From the NCBI GenBank assembly GCA_029465975.1, contig CM055741.1, positions 7,033,903 to 7,097,902 of the forward strand: a DNA stretch of 64,000 nt. The letters run 5' to 3'. Source of the stretch: Dallia pectoralis. Taxonomy: Eukaryota > Chordata > Actinopteri > Esociformes > Umbridae. Each line of letters opens with the position of its first letter. The stretch's first letter is position 1. Under the pieces are notes generated by a model that was not told where the DNA came from, did not search any database, and saw only the letters and a program-made list of their open reading frames with translations. A program made the position numbers and the translations under genes. Shown here one piece after another: positions 1 to 10,070 of the stretch.

Positions 1-83
1 GTAAGAACCAGTCCTCCATACTTGGTGTAGTCGGCCTCAACTGGCCCCCAGCACTTCAGAACTAAGTCAAAGTCAGCCATGAT
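1..83 (-). CDS. mb: Myoglobin copy 1, first coding exon (partial)
   Basis: Cytosolic oxygen-binding haem protein of muscle. The ATG is the complement of 78-80, and the 80 coding bases to the window edge give a start beginning MADFDLVLKCWGPVEADY, the usual teleost myoglobin N-terminus. Positions 81-83 are 5'UTR: a splice acceptor (CAG, complement of 84-86) lies three bases before the ATG, exactly as in the two complete copies at 25.5 and 30 kb. The remaining exons lie off the left edge, so intactness cannot be judged. Residue 27 starts with AC (Thr), as in most teleost myoglobins, whereas copies 2 and 3 have Ile there. This copy is separated from the other two by serhl, smim45, an unknown ORF and septin 3. 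Confidence 0.9.
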   Translation of the reverse strand, partial: MMADFDLVLKCWGPVEADYTKYGGLVL

Positions 84-1095
84 CTGTGGAAGACAACGAG
101 ACAGTGAAGACACAGGTATGTGTCTTTCTGCAGCAAATGAACAAGCAAAAAACACCCTGAAGATGAAAAGCAGATAACATATCTAATCAGAATAGAACCA
201 AGGTTGACGGTGACAACGTTGATGTTTATGTTTTTATTACAGTGACATATTCATCTAAGGCAAGGCGACTCTGAAAAATCACTCTCGGTCGATCGCAAAG
301 CCCGGCTGTGGCAGAGAAAGAGCGTATCAAAGGACTATTTGTTGTCATAGGTAAGAAGATACGGTAGTTGTTCAGAAGAGAGTGTAACTGAAGACATCGG
401 TAACTCGGCAGGCGAGCCAAAGCACTCTACAAACAAGAGGATGTATAACAGTGGCTCCCTGTGTTTGCTGGGTTACCTAATACACAGCGCTCACCAAGTG
501 TACATCGACTGTGCCAACGACAAAACACAACGTTAACTGCGGGTTTCATTCAAAATATCAAACAGGTCGGTATTGCTATTTTCTACAGTCAACAAGGTAA
601 TGACACATTTGCGGCTAATCCAAAGGAATCTCACCTATCGCTTTTCAATGACCTTGACCTCCTAGGATTAGATACAGCAATGATATAGTATCCGCCAGCT
701 CATTTCCTATTAGCTAAGCACCGTCTACTGTCAACGAGATAGTTTGATAAGAGAGGCAGCAGAAGACAGATCGATACCAGGATCAACACACCGGCGCTGC
801 AAAGTCTTTGCATTTAACCCTCAAGTCTGTGACCCTTTCATGAGTCCACGTCCGTTCTCGTTGCAGACACTGACATTTCGGCCCAATATGACATGATAAG
901 ACCATGCACCGCTGAAACTGTTGACTGAAATGAATTCTGTGATTCTATTTCAGTCCACCCGAAAAAAATCACACTTTTCTTTAAAAAATTTCTAAATGCA
1001 TTTGCAGTCTCAGCAGAAATAACATTGCATTGGTTTCTGAAAGTTAATCAATGTGAACATTTGTAAGGTGTAAAATATAAGCGTTAATACTGTAC

Positions 1096-1147
1096 CAGTA
1101 ATGTCAGCGAGCCTTTTCTGTAATAATTTCAAAAACCCAAAACGATA
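1096..1147 (-). other. mb: Myoglobin copy 1 noncoding first exon
   Basis: The minus strand shows a donor (CTG followed by GTACAG) with the exon ending at 1096. The same exon and donor occur at 31443 in copy 3, and a similar exon with donor GTAAGG ends at 26363 in copy 2. The upper edge, about 1147, is only an estimate placed 25-30 bases after the TATA box. The 5'UTR intron (84-1095) is about 1 kb here, against roughly 660 bp in copy 3 and 185 bp in copy 2. I see no other gene inside it. Confidence 0.6.
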
Positions 1148-1171
1148 TAACCAAGTCCACCCCAGAACATA

Positions 1172-1180
1172 CCTTTTATA
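1172..1180 (-). promoter_or_regulatory. mb: TATA box of myoglobin copy 1
   Basis: TATAAAAGG on the minus strand, followed by a GGGGTGG block and the noncoding exon. The same order is seen at 26442-26452 and 31520-31529. Upstream of this TATA box the sequence turns into CT-rich low-complexity DNA (1195-1320), unlike copies 2 and 3, which have a CCACACC box about 15 bases upstream of TATA. Confidence 0.7.
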
Positions 1181-1194
1181 CACCATGCCCCCTC

Positions 1195-1320
1195 TCTCAT
1201 TCACCCCATGTCCCATCAATCAATCTCTTTCTCTCCCTCCCTCCCTCCCATTCTTCCTCTCTCTCCCTCTCTCGCTCTCACCCCCTCTCTCCCACTCCAC
1301 CTCTATCCCTTTTCAACACG
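1195..1320. repeat. CT-rich low-complexity tract in the copy 1 promoter
   Basis: Runs of TCTC, CCCT and CTCC with little other content, lying immediately upstream (on the minus strand) of the copy 1 TATA box. Open frames across it are compositional artefacts. Confidence 0.8.
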
Positions 1321-1896
1321 CCCTCCTTCATAGTCCGTAGTGGTTTGGTCCCATTCAGTCCGCTTGTCTTCATTGTGTCCTGCCTTCCTGTTGACTGACT
1401 TCATTAGATAATCTGTTGGGACGGATCACATTTCTCAATAGTTACCTGGTAAAACTTTCATAAATAATCAGGATAACGTTGCATTAGTGTTTCCCAAATC
1501 CAGTCCTCGAGTAACCCTGGCAAACACACTCAATGATTAGTTGACAGGTTGTAATTTTGGGCAAACTTGAGGAGACGAGACACAATGCATTACCTTATAA
1601 TTCATCTTACTTGACGGCTTGATGTCAAATGAGAATCTCTTTGAGAAACTAATTGGTTCTTGTGACAGTGATGATGCCAGTGCCTCTGCTTGTTTACAAA
1701 ATGGTTAAAGTACGGTCCGTCCAACACATGTAGATTTTCTATAAAGATTGGTGATTGGTCAGACTACCAGTCGTGCTTTCTGTGGAAACGTAGCCAGATT
1801 GTGAACATCTCAAACCTCTGTCTCTTTTTTATTAACACCCTCACCTTTTATCTCTCACCATCCTATCGGTGTCTCTCTTTTATCTCTCTCTCTCTC

Positions 1897-2060
1897 TTTA
1901 ATAAACGTCACCTTACAAATAGCTACTTGCAGCGGTCAGAACCACCAGCCCGTTAAGTCACAGCATTTGAAAGGGCGATCTGCAGTTCGGATGGTTGCAA
2001 AGTGCACTCGCTGCTTCTAATTTAATTCTCAAACAGTTACTGTTACAGGGACATGATGCA
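1897..2060 (-). promoter_or_regulatory. Block conserved upstream of myoglobin copies 1 and 3
   Basis: This stretch aligns with 31841-32025, upstream of copy 3. Shared landmarks in order are ATAAACGTCACC, ACAAATAGCTA, GAACCACCAGCC, GTTAAGTCACA, ATGGTTGCAAAGTG and GGACATGATG. It lies about 0.7 kb upstream of the copy 1 TATA box and 0.3 kb upstream of the copy 3 TATA box. A further shared piece sits at 2385-2460 and 35165-35240. The block is missing upstream of copy 2, where homology stops near 26742. It could be an enhancer or simply undecayed duplicated DNA. Confidence 0.5.
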
Positions 2061-2064
2061 AAGG

Positions 2065-3740
2065 GAATTGTTCTATATATTGTTTGATGTAATTCAGTGT
2101 TTTTTTATATTTACATAGTTTACAAAGGAATTAAGACGATATTGTTGGGTATGACAGCTGGACTACACATATGAGGCATTTATATGATACTTCACTTACA
2201 TGATACTCCACTCACGGTAAAACACATTCAATGAACTTGATTCCGTAAAAAAAATACGATCTCACATTGGTTGATGTGTAATTTGATGTCGGGGCCTTCC
2301 CCTTTATCTCTGGTCAGGTCATTTTTAACCCTGCTGTTTTGGGATACTTCTGATGGATCAAATAAATGCAGTGCATTTAGCGACAATGCGCCCCCTAGTG
2401 ACATTTAAGAGACACAACAGCATATAATCTGTCCAGTTTACTTAGCGGTCCATTAAATCCATCAATTCTGAAATATGCTGTTTATCTTTCAATACATTTA
2501 AGACCAATGTGATGAGCTGAAATACAAGCAACTGCACCTAGAACTGAGACATGTGTATAGTAATATGCTGAGGAATACATTGGATAATAGAAGGACCCGA
2601 GACTCATAGCTGTCGCTGTCCAAGTCCACCTGGTTGTGTTGCTGATCTAGATGATCCGATTCTGCGTAAACACTCTGGTCAGAATTTAGTTTTCAATTGT
2701 ATTATTGTTCTACAGGTCATATGATTGTGTAAATATGCTAGACTTAAAAAGGTCATGTACCGTTTTAATCTCCACCAGCCACCTCTCAGCGTCCAAATCC
2801 TCTTTGGATTGAGTTTTTGTCCATTGTTTCTAATCTTCCCGAATCGGAAAGAGCCAGAAACAGTGCCAGGTACGTTTACAAACAAGGAATTTAAACAATG
2901 CATACGCAAGGAATACAAATAAATAGGAACAAAAGAAATGCCTTAATATATAAGGCGCTAGATTTTCCAGAGGGTTTTGTGTGTACATGGGGAGCAGGCT
3001 ATAGTCATTTTGGTTCCAGGGGCAGGTTCCTGAGGCCTACTGCTGCAAACAAAAAAACGTTATTGGGGCGAGAGGTTTTGATACACCTCAACCTACTGCC
3101 AGAAGGGAAAGTTCAGAATAGTACTGTAATGTTCCGAACGGAGCCCCAGCCTACGCCACTAAACTATACAATTATCATACAGGAGAGATCAATTGCGGTA
3201 AGACAGGCCAAGGATGAAATGAGAATGAACCACGCCTGTCACCTCCACTTATCCCCCTGAAACCTAGTGAGATTACACACACAGAACACAGAACATTAAC
3301 ACATAAACAGGTCCCAGGTTACTACAGTACATTTCCAGTATGAGAGGGATCAGCCACAATCTTTGCCACTCGCCTCAGTGTTCTGGAGAGGTGCAGGTCA
3401 TGGTGGATTGCAGTCAATTACTCACTCTGCAAAACGCAATCTAACTTTTGAGGCTTCTTTTGCCACTGTAATCTTGTTGGTTTTTCTTTGAAGACTAACT
3501 TTTTGGCAACTGTGAAAATGTATGTAAAAAGGGGTTAATGAAAAACCTTACATTTATTAGTTTTTTGCCTTATTGCTAGTATGATATTCTGGATATTTTA
3601 AGAGAATCTTGTTTTTCTTTCGACCTGTTCTACTAACTTAGAATGTGATTGGACAATCTTTTTCGTTTGATTGGTGCTTGTGCGTGTCAATCATTTCAAT
3701 AGTGAAACGTTTGGGCACCTTGTAAGTGGTCTACAATCTG
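2065..3740. other. Intergenic DNA between myoglobin copy 1 and serhl
   Basis: AT-rich, with no gene that I can support. A 120-codon open frame at 2898-3260 has no recognisable domain. The segment 2385-2460 matches 35165-35240 and belongs to the duplicated myoglobin flank. Confidence 0.5.
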
Positions 3741-3754
3741 TATGGTTTAAATAA

Positions 3755-3815
3755 TCAGGAAGTACTCCAGTCCAGTTGGTGGCGGTAATGCACTGACCAC
3801 GTTGGTTGTCATCCA
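3755..3815 (+). repeat. Dispersed-repeat fragment in the serhl promoter region
   Basis: Contains CCAGTTGGTGGCGGTAATGCA followed by a GTTGGTTG-type segment. I know this as a common dispersed motif of fish genomes, often near promoters; which transposon family it comes from I cannot say. It lies about 200 bp upstream of the serhl start codon and may contribute to the promoter or 5'UTR. Confidence 0.45.
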
Positions 3816-3976
3816 AGAAGATGAACAGGAACAATAAGGACGTAATCGAAGTGTTGAAAGTGGTTAGACCTTAGACCGGCTTAGGCGACTTGGTTCTAAC
3901 GTGTTATGTAATATATTATATTAACTTAGTGGACGTATAGTGACTGTCTAAAACCTTACGATTTTGGACATTTACA

Positions 3977-6855
3977 ATGTTTCAAACTTTGAAAGGAGTC
4001 AGACAGTTGATGACTACAGTTTCAAATGTAAAATCTGGTAAGAATCCATGTTAAATTAAACTCGTTAAGCAAGTGTGTTTTTATTTAATGTAGCTGCTTA
4101 TATCCTACCACGTACACACTTGGTGATATATTCTAACACAAACTTTCTCTCTGTGTCAGAGTTCAGTGTGCTGGTGCCATGGGGAGAAATAAAAGGCAAG
4201 GTCTGGGGTCCTGACCATGGTCGTCCGATACTCTGCCTGCACGGTTGGGCTGACAACTGTGGCACTTTCAACACACTCATTCCACTGCTTCCCAAAGGCA
4301 CGGTACACTGGCTGTTTAAGGATTCTTACACTGAACTTTAGTAAGATATCCAGTTGTATCACTATACATTTAATCTGTGTAAGCAGACTCTCTCACGCTC
4401 TCTTGCCCTCTCATGTATGTACGCTCACAGAGTGGAAGTTTGTGGCTGTGGACATGGCAGGTCATGGCCTCTCCTCCCATAGACCCCCTGGAGTCTTCTA
4501 TACCTTTCCTGCCTACGTGGCGGACGTACGGCGAGTCGTAGATGGTACCCAGAACTATATGACCTTTGCTCCACTAAGAGTTTAACTGCAATGCTTCTTA
4601 GCGAATTAAACATAAGCACATTGTTCCCGTCTTAGGATGGTGATGACTAGGCATGGAGGTTAACTTGCATTTAGCCGATGCAATTACTACTTAATCGATT
4701 AAAATGTCTTTTCAGCTCTTCAGTGGAAACGATTCTCAATCATAGGACACAGTATGGGTGAGTGTGGCTTTATGCTCCCGTATCAATTTATTGTGTTCAG
4801 GTTAGACACGGTTGTTTTTCCTGATTAAGATGTCTCATCATGTGCTGTCCATTCTTCTAATCGGCAGGTGGGAACATTGCTGGAATGGTAAGAAAAGGGA
4901 CGTTTTGTCACTGGTGTTTTATCCCTGTATGTGTGGCGCGGTGCTGGTGAATACAATATCCAGACAGTTTATGCGTACAGTGTGTCTTAACTACTTCCCT
5001 ATTGTCTATGTCCAGTTCAGTGCCCTGTATCCAGAAATGGTGGAGTCAGTGGTTCTGCTGGACTCCTATGGGTTCTTACCCACAAAATCGGTACTGAATC
5101 GCCTACATCTCTTGTCATAGCCTCTTTGGAACTGTTTTGCCATGAAATAAATTGTGATTCCACCGAATGCTGCAATAATGTGTCCCCCCGGCTGTGTCCC
5201 CCGGCTGTGTCCCCCCCGGCTGTGTCCCCCCCGGCTGTGTCCCCCCGGCTGTGTCCCCCGGCTGTGTCTCTGTTTCTCATCCTCTGTGTTTCTGTCTCGG
5301 TCAACAATCTTGCACCCAGAAAGATTTGTATAAGTCAATGAGACCGGGATTTGAAGACATGCTCCAATTTGAGAAGAAGAAGGACGAGAAGTCTGAGAAG
5401 GTTTACACCTATGAGAACGCGGTGATTAGGTAGGACACCGGTTTGTCCACTCTCACCAGTTTTAGGATATTACATTGTAGGAGCGGATCAAAAGCCTGCA
5501 CACGCTGTAGCTCTACAGGCTCCTTGGTTGCCATGACGAAACATCAGTCTTTTACCGTGTGTCCGTCTGCTGCAGGCTAATGGCTGCCAACCCCAGTCTC
5601 TCTGAACAGTCTGCCCGCATTCTGTTGGAAAGAGGTCTCACTGAAGTCGAAGGAGGTACACATATTTGTCTCTTTCAGGGTCTTAATCAAATTCAAGTTT
5701 TTCCTATAAAGCCTTTTTTACAATGCGAGTTGTCACAAAGGGCTTTTACAAACACCCAGCATTCAGCCCGACAGAGCACGCGTTAAGAATTTGGTACACA
5801 GCAGCTAGGAAAATGAGTTTAGGAAGAAACCTAGAGAGGAACAAGGCTCTGAGGGGTGGCCAGTCCTCTTTTGCTGGGTCACTCATTGTTAAGAAATGCT
5901 TAAGTTCACTTTTTGATCTTTCTACTAGTCATCGTGTTTCCTGACGCTCGTTATTGTGATCTATAATTGTGTTTTCCTTTCCCTAGGCTTCCTGTTCAGC
6001 AGAGACTATCGACTTAATCTGGTGAGTGTGTACCCGTCAGGGTGTAAATGCTGTAAATGTGTGTGTTTTAATAGTTTCTCTGTATGTGTTGTTGGTTTCA
6101 GAGTAACGTGGCGCGTTTGAGTGTGGGGCAGAGTCTCGCGTTGCAGTCTAGGATTCAGGCTAAAGTTCTAGTAGTGCTGTACGTTGCCTTCCTCTGTCCA
6201 TTCACGATCGTTACATGACAGTTGGACAGTTTGCAGTCGCTCACAACCTCTTTACTGTCGTTCATAAAAATGTACTGTTGACAGGGCCGAGGAGGGGTTT
6301 GAAAAGATGTTTTCCAAACCTGAACAGAAGGAATATACTTCGGCACTACTTCAAGGTTATAAAGAGCGTCAAGTAAGAATACCTATTCACCTGCCTTCAC
6401 AAAGAAACTGTGTCTAGCTCACATTTCAAGTGTGCACACGGATGTCACAAAGATTTGTAGGATTTCGGTTGTTGGCGACTGAAATCTCACGGTTCCATGC
6501 TCCTCACTGAATGCTGCACTGAAAAGTAGCTAGTAGCTTACTAAGTAGAGCTAGCGGTAACAGCACAGCATCAAAGAAATGGAGCCAGCAAGAACATTTC
6601 TCTGCAAACACTGACCTACATACAGGCACTCAGGGGTGGCTAAGGCTTTGGTTTTCTGTTGAGAAAGGGTTTCTATTTGTTTCAACCCCTCCCTCTTTTC
6701 TCTCCCAGGGCAGGGTGGTGGATGTACCTGGCGACCATCACGTCCACCTGAACACCCCAGAGAACGTGGCCCAAATTGTCACCGACTTTCTCCGGGAAGA
6801 TGCTTCATTCAAGTCCGTCAACGCTGTGATGGACACAAAGTCGGCCAAGTTATAA
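3977..6855 (+). CDS. serhl: Serine hydrolase-like protein (alpha/beta-hydrolase), 12 exons
   Basis: Putative serine hydrolase of the SERHL/SERHL2 family; mammalian relatives are linked to peroxisomes and muscle, and the substrate is unknown. Exons: 3977-4037, 4160-4297 (or 4302), 4431-4544, 4716-4757, 4868-4887, 5016-5090, 5320-5429, 5576-5655, 5987-6021, 6102-6178, 6285-6372, 6709-6855. The splice phases join to 328 residues. Visible features are the oxyanion-type HGW (about residues 48-50), GHGLSSH, the nucleophile elbow GHSMGG with Ser117, VVLLDSYGF, and the C-terminal PGDHHVH with a likely catalytic His290. Thus the nucleophile and His are present and the enzyme looks intact. Exon 5 is only 20 nt. 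The exon 2 donor is either GC-type at 4298 or GTACAC at 4303 paired with an acceptor 2 nt later; both keep the frame. The first ATG opens the only exon that fits and is followed by a good donor, GTAAGA. Confidence 0.88.
5181..5268. repeat. GC-rich minisatellite in serhl intron 6
   Basis: Six or so copies of a 13-15 bp unit built on GGCTGTGTCCCCCC, between exons 6 and 7 of serhl. Open frames across it on both strands are artefacts. Confidence 0.9.
5690..5915 (-). mobile_element. L2-like LINE 3'-end fragment in serhl intron 8
   Basis: On the plus strand it reads GTTGTCACAAAGGGCTTTTAC, then AAACCTAGAGAGGAACAAGG and CTGAGGGGTGGCCAGTCCTC. This is the reverse complement of the fish L2-type LINE tail that is seen forward at 42640-43215. 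It is short and noncoding. Confidence 0.7.
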
Positions 6856-8764
6856 AACGCACGCCATTTTACCCGTCTTTAGCACATTTAAATACAACCG
6901 GTTTGCCTGTGGACTTCACAGACCCTTTACAGTGAAATATGAACTAGAAATATGATGAGTCAATTTACATCTGGCTTTTTTCTAAAGTGTTGTCGTTTGC
7001 TAAATAGGAATGTTGTAGTACCATACACAAAACGAATGCATAAACGCAACAAGGAAGCCTTTCAGTGATTGAGCGAGAACGTCGATTTGTTGAAATACCG
7101 GTAGTCATTTGAACAAATCTGTACATAGTCTGTGAAAATAAGGTATTTTGTACTAAATGTTTTATTTTGAGCTTATGTAACAACGACCTTCTGTGTATTT
7201 CTTTTGTTTAATATATTTTAAAACAGTATCACTATATTTTCAAAGTGGTTTACACTCAATTGCGACCAATTGGTGCATGTCATTAATTTCTTTGACCTGA
7301 CAAGCCACACGAAGCACGGCAACTCGTCTGAATTCACTAAAATGCTTTGATCGTTTGAGTAAACGACAGGTTATATAAATATGGGAATACGTGTAATTTT
7401 TGTGTGAATTGTCACTTTGTGCATATTGCCAAATTCGATGGATGGAAGAGATGGATTTAGACATTCATTCTGACTGTTCCAACGGGCCTTAAGGAGAATA
7501 GGAGTATGACATTCAGATCCTCACATGTTCTCAGAGACAAGTATTTTTTTAGCTTTTTAGTAGCAAGTTAACAGTACAGCGCTGACTTCACATGAAACGG
7601 TTGTATTTGTTTCTTGAAGAAATATGGTTGCATTTAATCGAGCGAATGATTGTCTTCAACTATAAAGGTTGATGTTCTGAGTCACCGGACCTGTAAGATA
7701 AACTAAGGATGTATCCCTGAACGCAGTGGGCCCGATTCAACCCATGCTACAGCAGTACATGTGCGGGTAAGGTCTTCTGGTTCCCCGTAGGGCGAAGAAA
7801 TCAGAGGGCTTTCATAGAAGATATCACATGTACATCCTGATGCCCCACTCCATTGTAAAACGTGGCGTAGAGTTGTCTTGGCTCAGTTTTTAATAGAGGA
7901 ATGCTGTTGAGTTGATGTTGTATGCAGAGAAGAGGCCACCCTGAGAAATATAGCCTGCTTGCTTAATTTCCATGTGACATTCATCCCACTGTGCCGGTTT
8001 GTGTGCTAAAATAGGCAGAATCGATGTCAGGCCACGGCGGGGGCGACCAGAGACATCTGAAGGGCCCTGCTAAAAAATACAACGCAATCATAACTGTTGC
8101 AGAACATTCCCTCCCACTCTCTCCTCTCACTTATCATCGGTGCTGTTGTCATGGCAACGCACCCCCCCCTCACTTCCAATGTGATGTCGGAAGAATTCCA
8201 AAGCGGCACGATAAACCTGCATGCAGCTTCGTTTCCTGTCATCCGTGCACAGAGATCCCATGCGGTTTTATTGTAGCGGTGGACACAGGTGCCAGGGCTA
8301 CTGCACTGGATCCTGATCTCACATCAGTGACTCTCTTTTAAATCGGTGCCCTTCATCCCCTGCGTACCACCAAACCACCATTTTACCGCAGAGAGTACAG
8401 GTATGTGCCAAAGTACAGAGGACCAGTCCACTGTAACATTTTGGGTGTTTTTTTCGGGTCAGGGTCGAGTATCGGTGCTTCACATGTCAGTCAGGACATA
8501 ATGGGGAGAGGGCATTCCTGTAGGAGATGCATGCTGGGATGTTAGGACTGAGGAAGCTATTGTTTCTCAATGGCTGGTTATTCCTGCTGCGGATATATTC
8601 TCTATGGCATGTTTTCACTGCAAAAGCACGATTTGTGATTGTGACTGTCAGGGTGTTACCAGCTAAAACGGCATCAAATAGAGTGTGTGGATTGTGTCTG
8701 ATGTTATGTCCTGGGCACAACCCAATACGGCGTGTCTGTTTGCTGTACCTCTTCACTCTGACAG
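6856..8764. other. Region between serhl and smim45
   Basis: The first part should be the serhl 3'UTR; I see no strong AATAAA close to the stop codon. The rest must hold the smim45 promoter and upstream noncoding exon(s), which I cannot place. A 105-codon open frame at 8024-8341 has no recognisable features. Confidence 0.4.
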
Positions 8765-8771
8765 CAGCGCC

Positions 8772-8972
8772 ATGTCCTGGATGTTTCTGGACTGGTTTGT
8801 CCCCGTCTACCTGCTCTTGTCAGTCCTGGTACTGGCTGGCTTCGGGGCATGTCTCTACTTCCTGGAGCCTGGGCTTCAGGAGGCGCACAAGTGGAGCGGC
8901 AGGACTGTGAAGCACCACCCGCTGGTGGTCAGCGTGAACTGCAAGTACGATGATAGCGATGCCCTGATTTGA
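8772..8972 (+). CDS. smim45: Small integral membrane protein 45 (66-residue microprotein)
   Basis: Starts MSWMFLDWFVPVYLLLSVLV and continues with a second hydrophobic stretch and YFLEPGLQEAHKW. Human SMIM45 (68 residues), as I remember it, has the same FLDWFVPVYL and FEPGLQEAHKW blocks. Residues about 8-31 form one membrane helix. The C-terminal half is polar and diverged. The start is chosen as the ATG that aligns with the family; an in-frame ATG further upstream (8685) would add 29 residues unlike the family. A polypyrimidine tract and CAG ending at 8764 suggest that the whole coding sequence sits in one exon preceded by a 5'UTR intron. Location next to septin 3 matches human 22q13. Function is unknown. 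Confidence 0.82.
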   Translation: MSWMFLDWFVPVYLLLSVLVLAGFGACLYFLEPGLQEAHKWSGRTVKHHPLVVSVNCKYDDSDALI

Positions 8973-9315
8973 TGAGAACCACACATATCTGAGGAAGGAT
9001 GTGGACTGGTCGTCTGAACTGTGAATGGTACTGAACGCCTGCTGTATGGTGGACTGAGACTGATACCTCATGAGACGTTTGGGAGATGAGGATTGGATGT
9101 GAAGGTGCTCATAAATAGCACCGGGGTACGATTAAATTTGTTTAAAAAAACAAAAAGAAAAAACAAATGTGATCATTTGTAGTTTCGTAGTTGCTGTTTT
9201 CGTGTTCAAGCCGAATGGTTAATTTGCCGTTTCAAATGTATGCCATGTTTTGCAGACACACTGAAACCTGACAATCACTACTCAATAATCATTATGTACA
9301 CATTTCATAGGGACT

Positions 9316-9321
9316 AATAAA
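9316..9321 (+). terminator. smim45: Probable smim45 polyadenylation signal
   Basis: AATAAA about 345 bases after the smim45 stop codon, followed by a T/G-rich stretch. It is the first canonical hexamer downstream of the gene. Confidence 0.5.
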
Positions 9322-9658
9322 ATCTATTTGTAAATGTTCAAAACCATTGATGCAATTTCATTTTTCCAGATATGATAAATGTGTATTGCAAAATGCCAAT
9401 ATATTATTTCAGGGAATTAGTCATGTGCACTATTTCTCCGCCCTTAAAACAAGTCAAAGAACAACACAGTAAGTACAAAGATTTGTTTTGAGATTCTCCA
9501 CTAGGAAGCCCTGTGCTCGTTTATCTACAGACACATGTCACAGTTCCCATGGAAAAATAAAACAAATGGGGGGAGGGGGAGTGGGAGAGTGAAACAGAGC
9601 CGCTGTACATGAGAGGAATTAGAAGAATGTCTTTTGGTACCCACTGCTTCCAGCTAGC

Positions 9659-9737
9659 CAGCTCCCAGTTCCTCCTCCCAGTTCCTCCTCCCAGTCCCTC
9701 CTCCCAGTCCCTCCTCCCAGTTCCTCCTCCCAGTCTC
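9659..9737. repeat. Short tandem repeat, unit CCCAGTTCCTCCT
   Basis: About five to six copies of a 13-bp unit (CCCAGTYCCTCCT), lying between smim45 and the unknown ORF. Confidence 0.85.
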
Positions 9738-10070
9738 TCACTAACTCGATGTCAACAACAGGGATAGATCTGCAGACCCTCAGGTCAGTGCTTGTTTACG
9801 TTTATATTCTCATCTTTACATAGTTGTTTGGTTATCGGGCTTTGACTATTCTGTCATTTCACTTTCCTTACATGCTGTTAATGATTTTTGCGTTCTAGAT
9901 ACATTTTTTGTTGTTGTTGAGCTTACAAACAAAAAAAAACAATATAATGCTTACTGTAATGTATACACAAATAGAGAGAAATTATTAATATGCCATTTAT
10001 TTCTCTCCAATTAACCTTCCGTCAGTCCCGATTATCCAAAATTACAAAATAAAACGAATTTGTCTTTGCT

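Noticed and set aside
2898..3260. 120-codon frame upstream of serhl
   Set aside because: No domain, no promoter and no family that I recognise; the length is possible by chance or from an old repeat.
5017..5338. Gly/Asp-repeat frames opposite serhl
   Set aside because: Antisense of the GC-rich minisatellite in serhl intron 6.
8024..8341. 105-codon frame upstream of smim45
   Set aside because: No recognisable features; more likely part of an upstream exon or chance.
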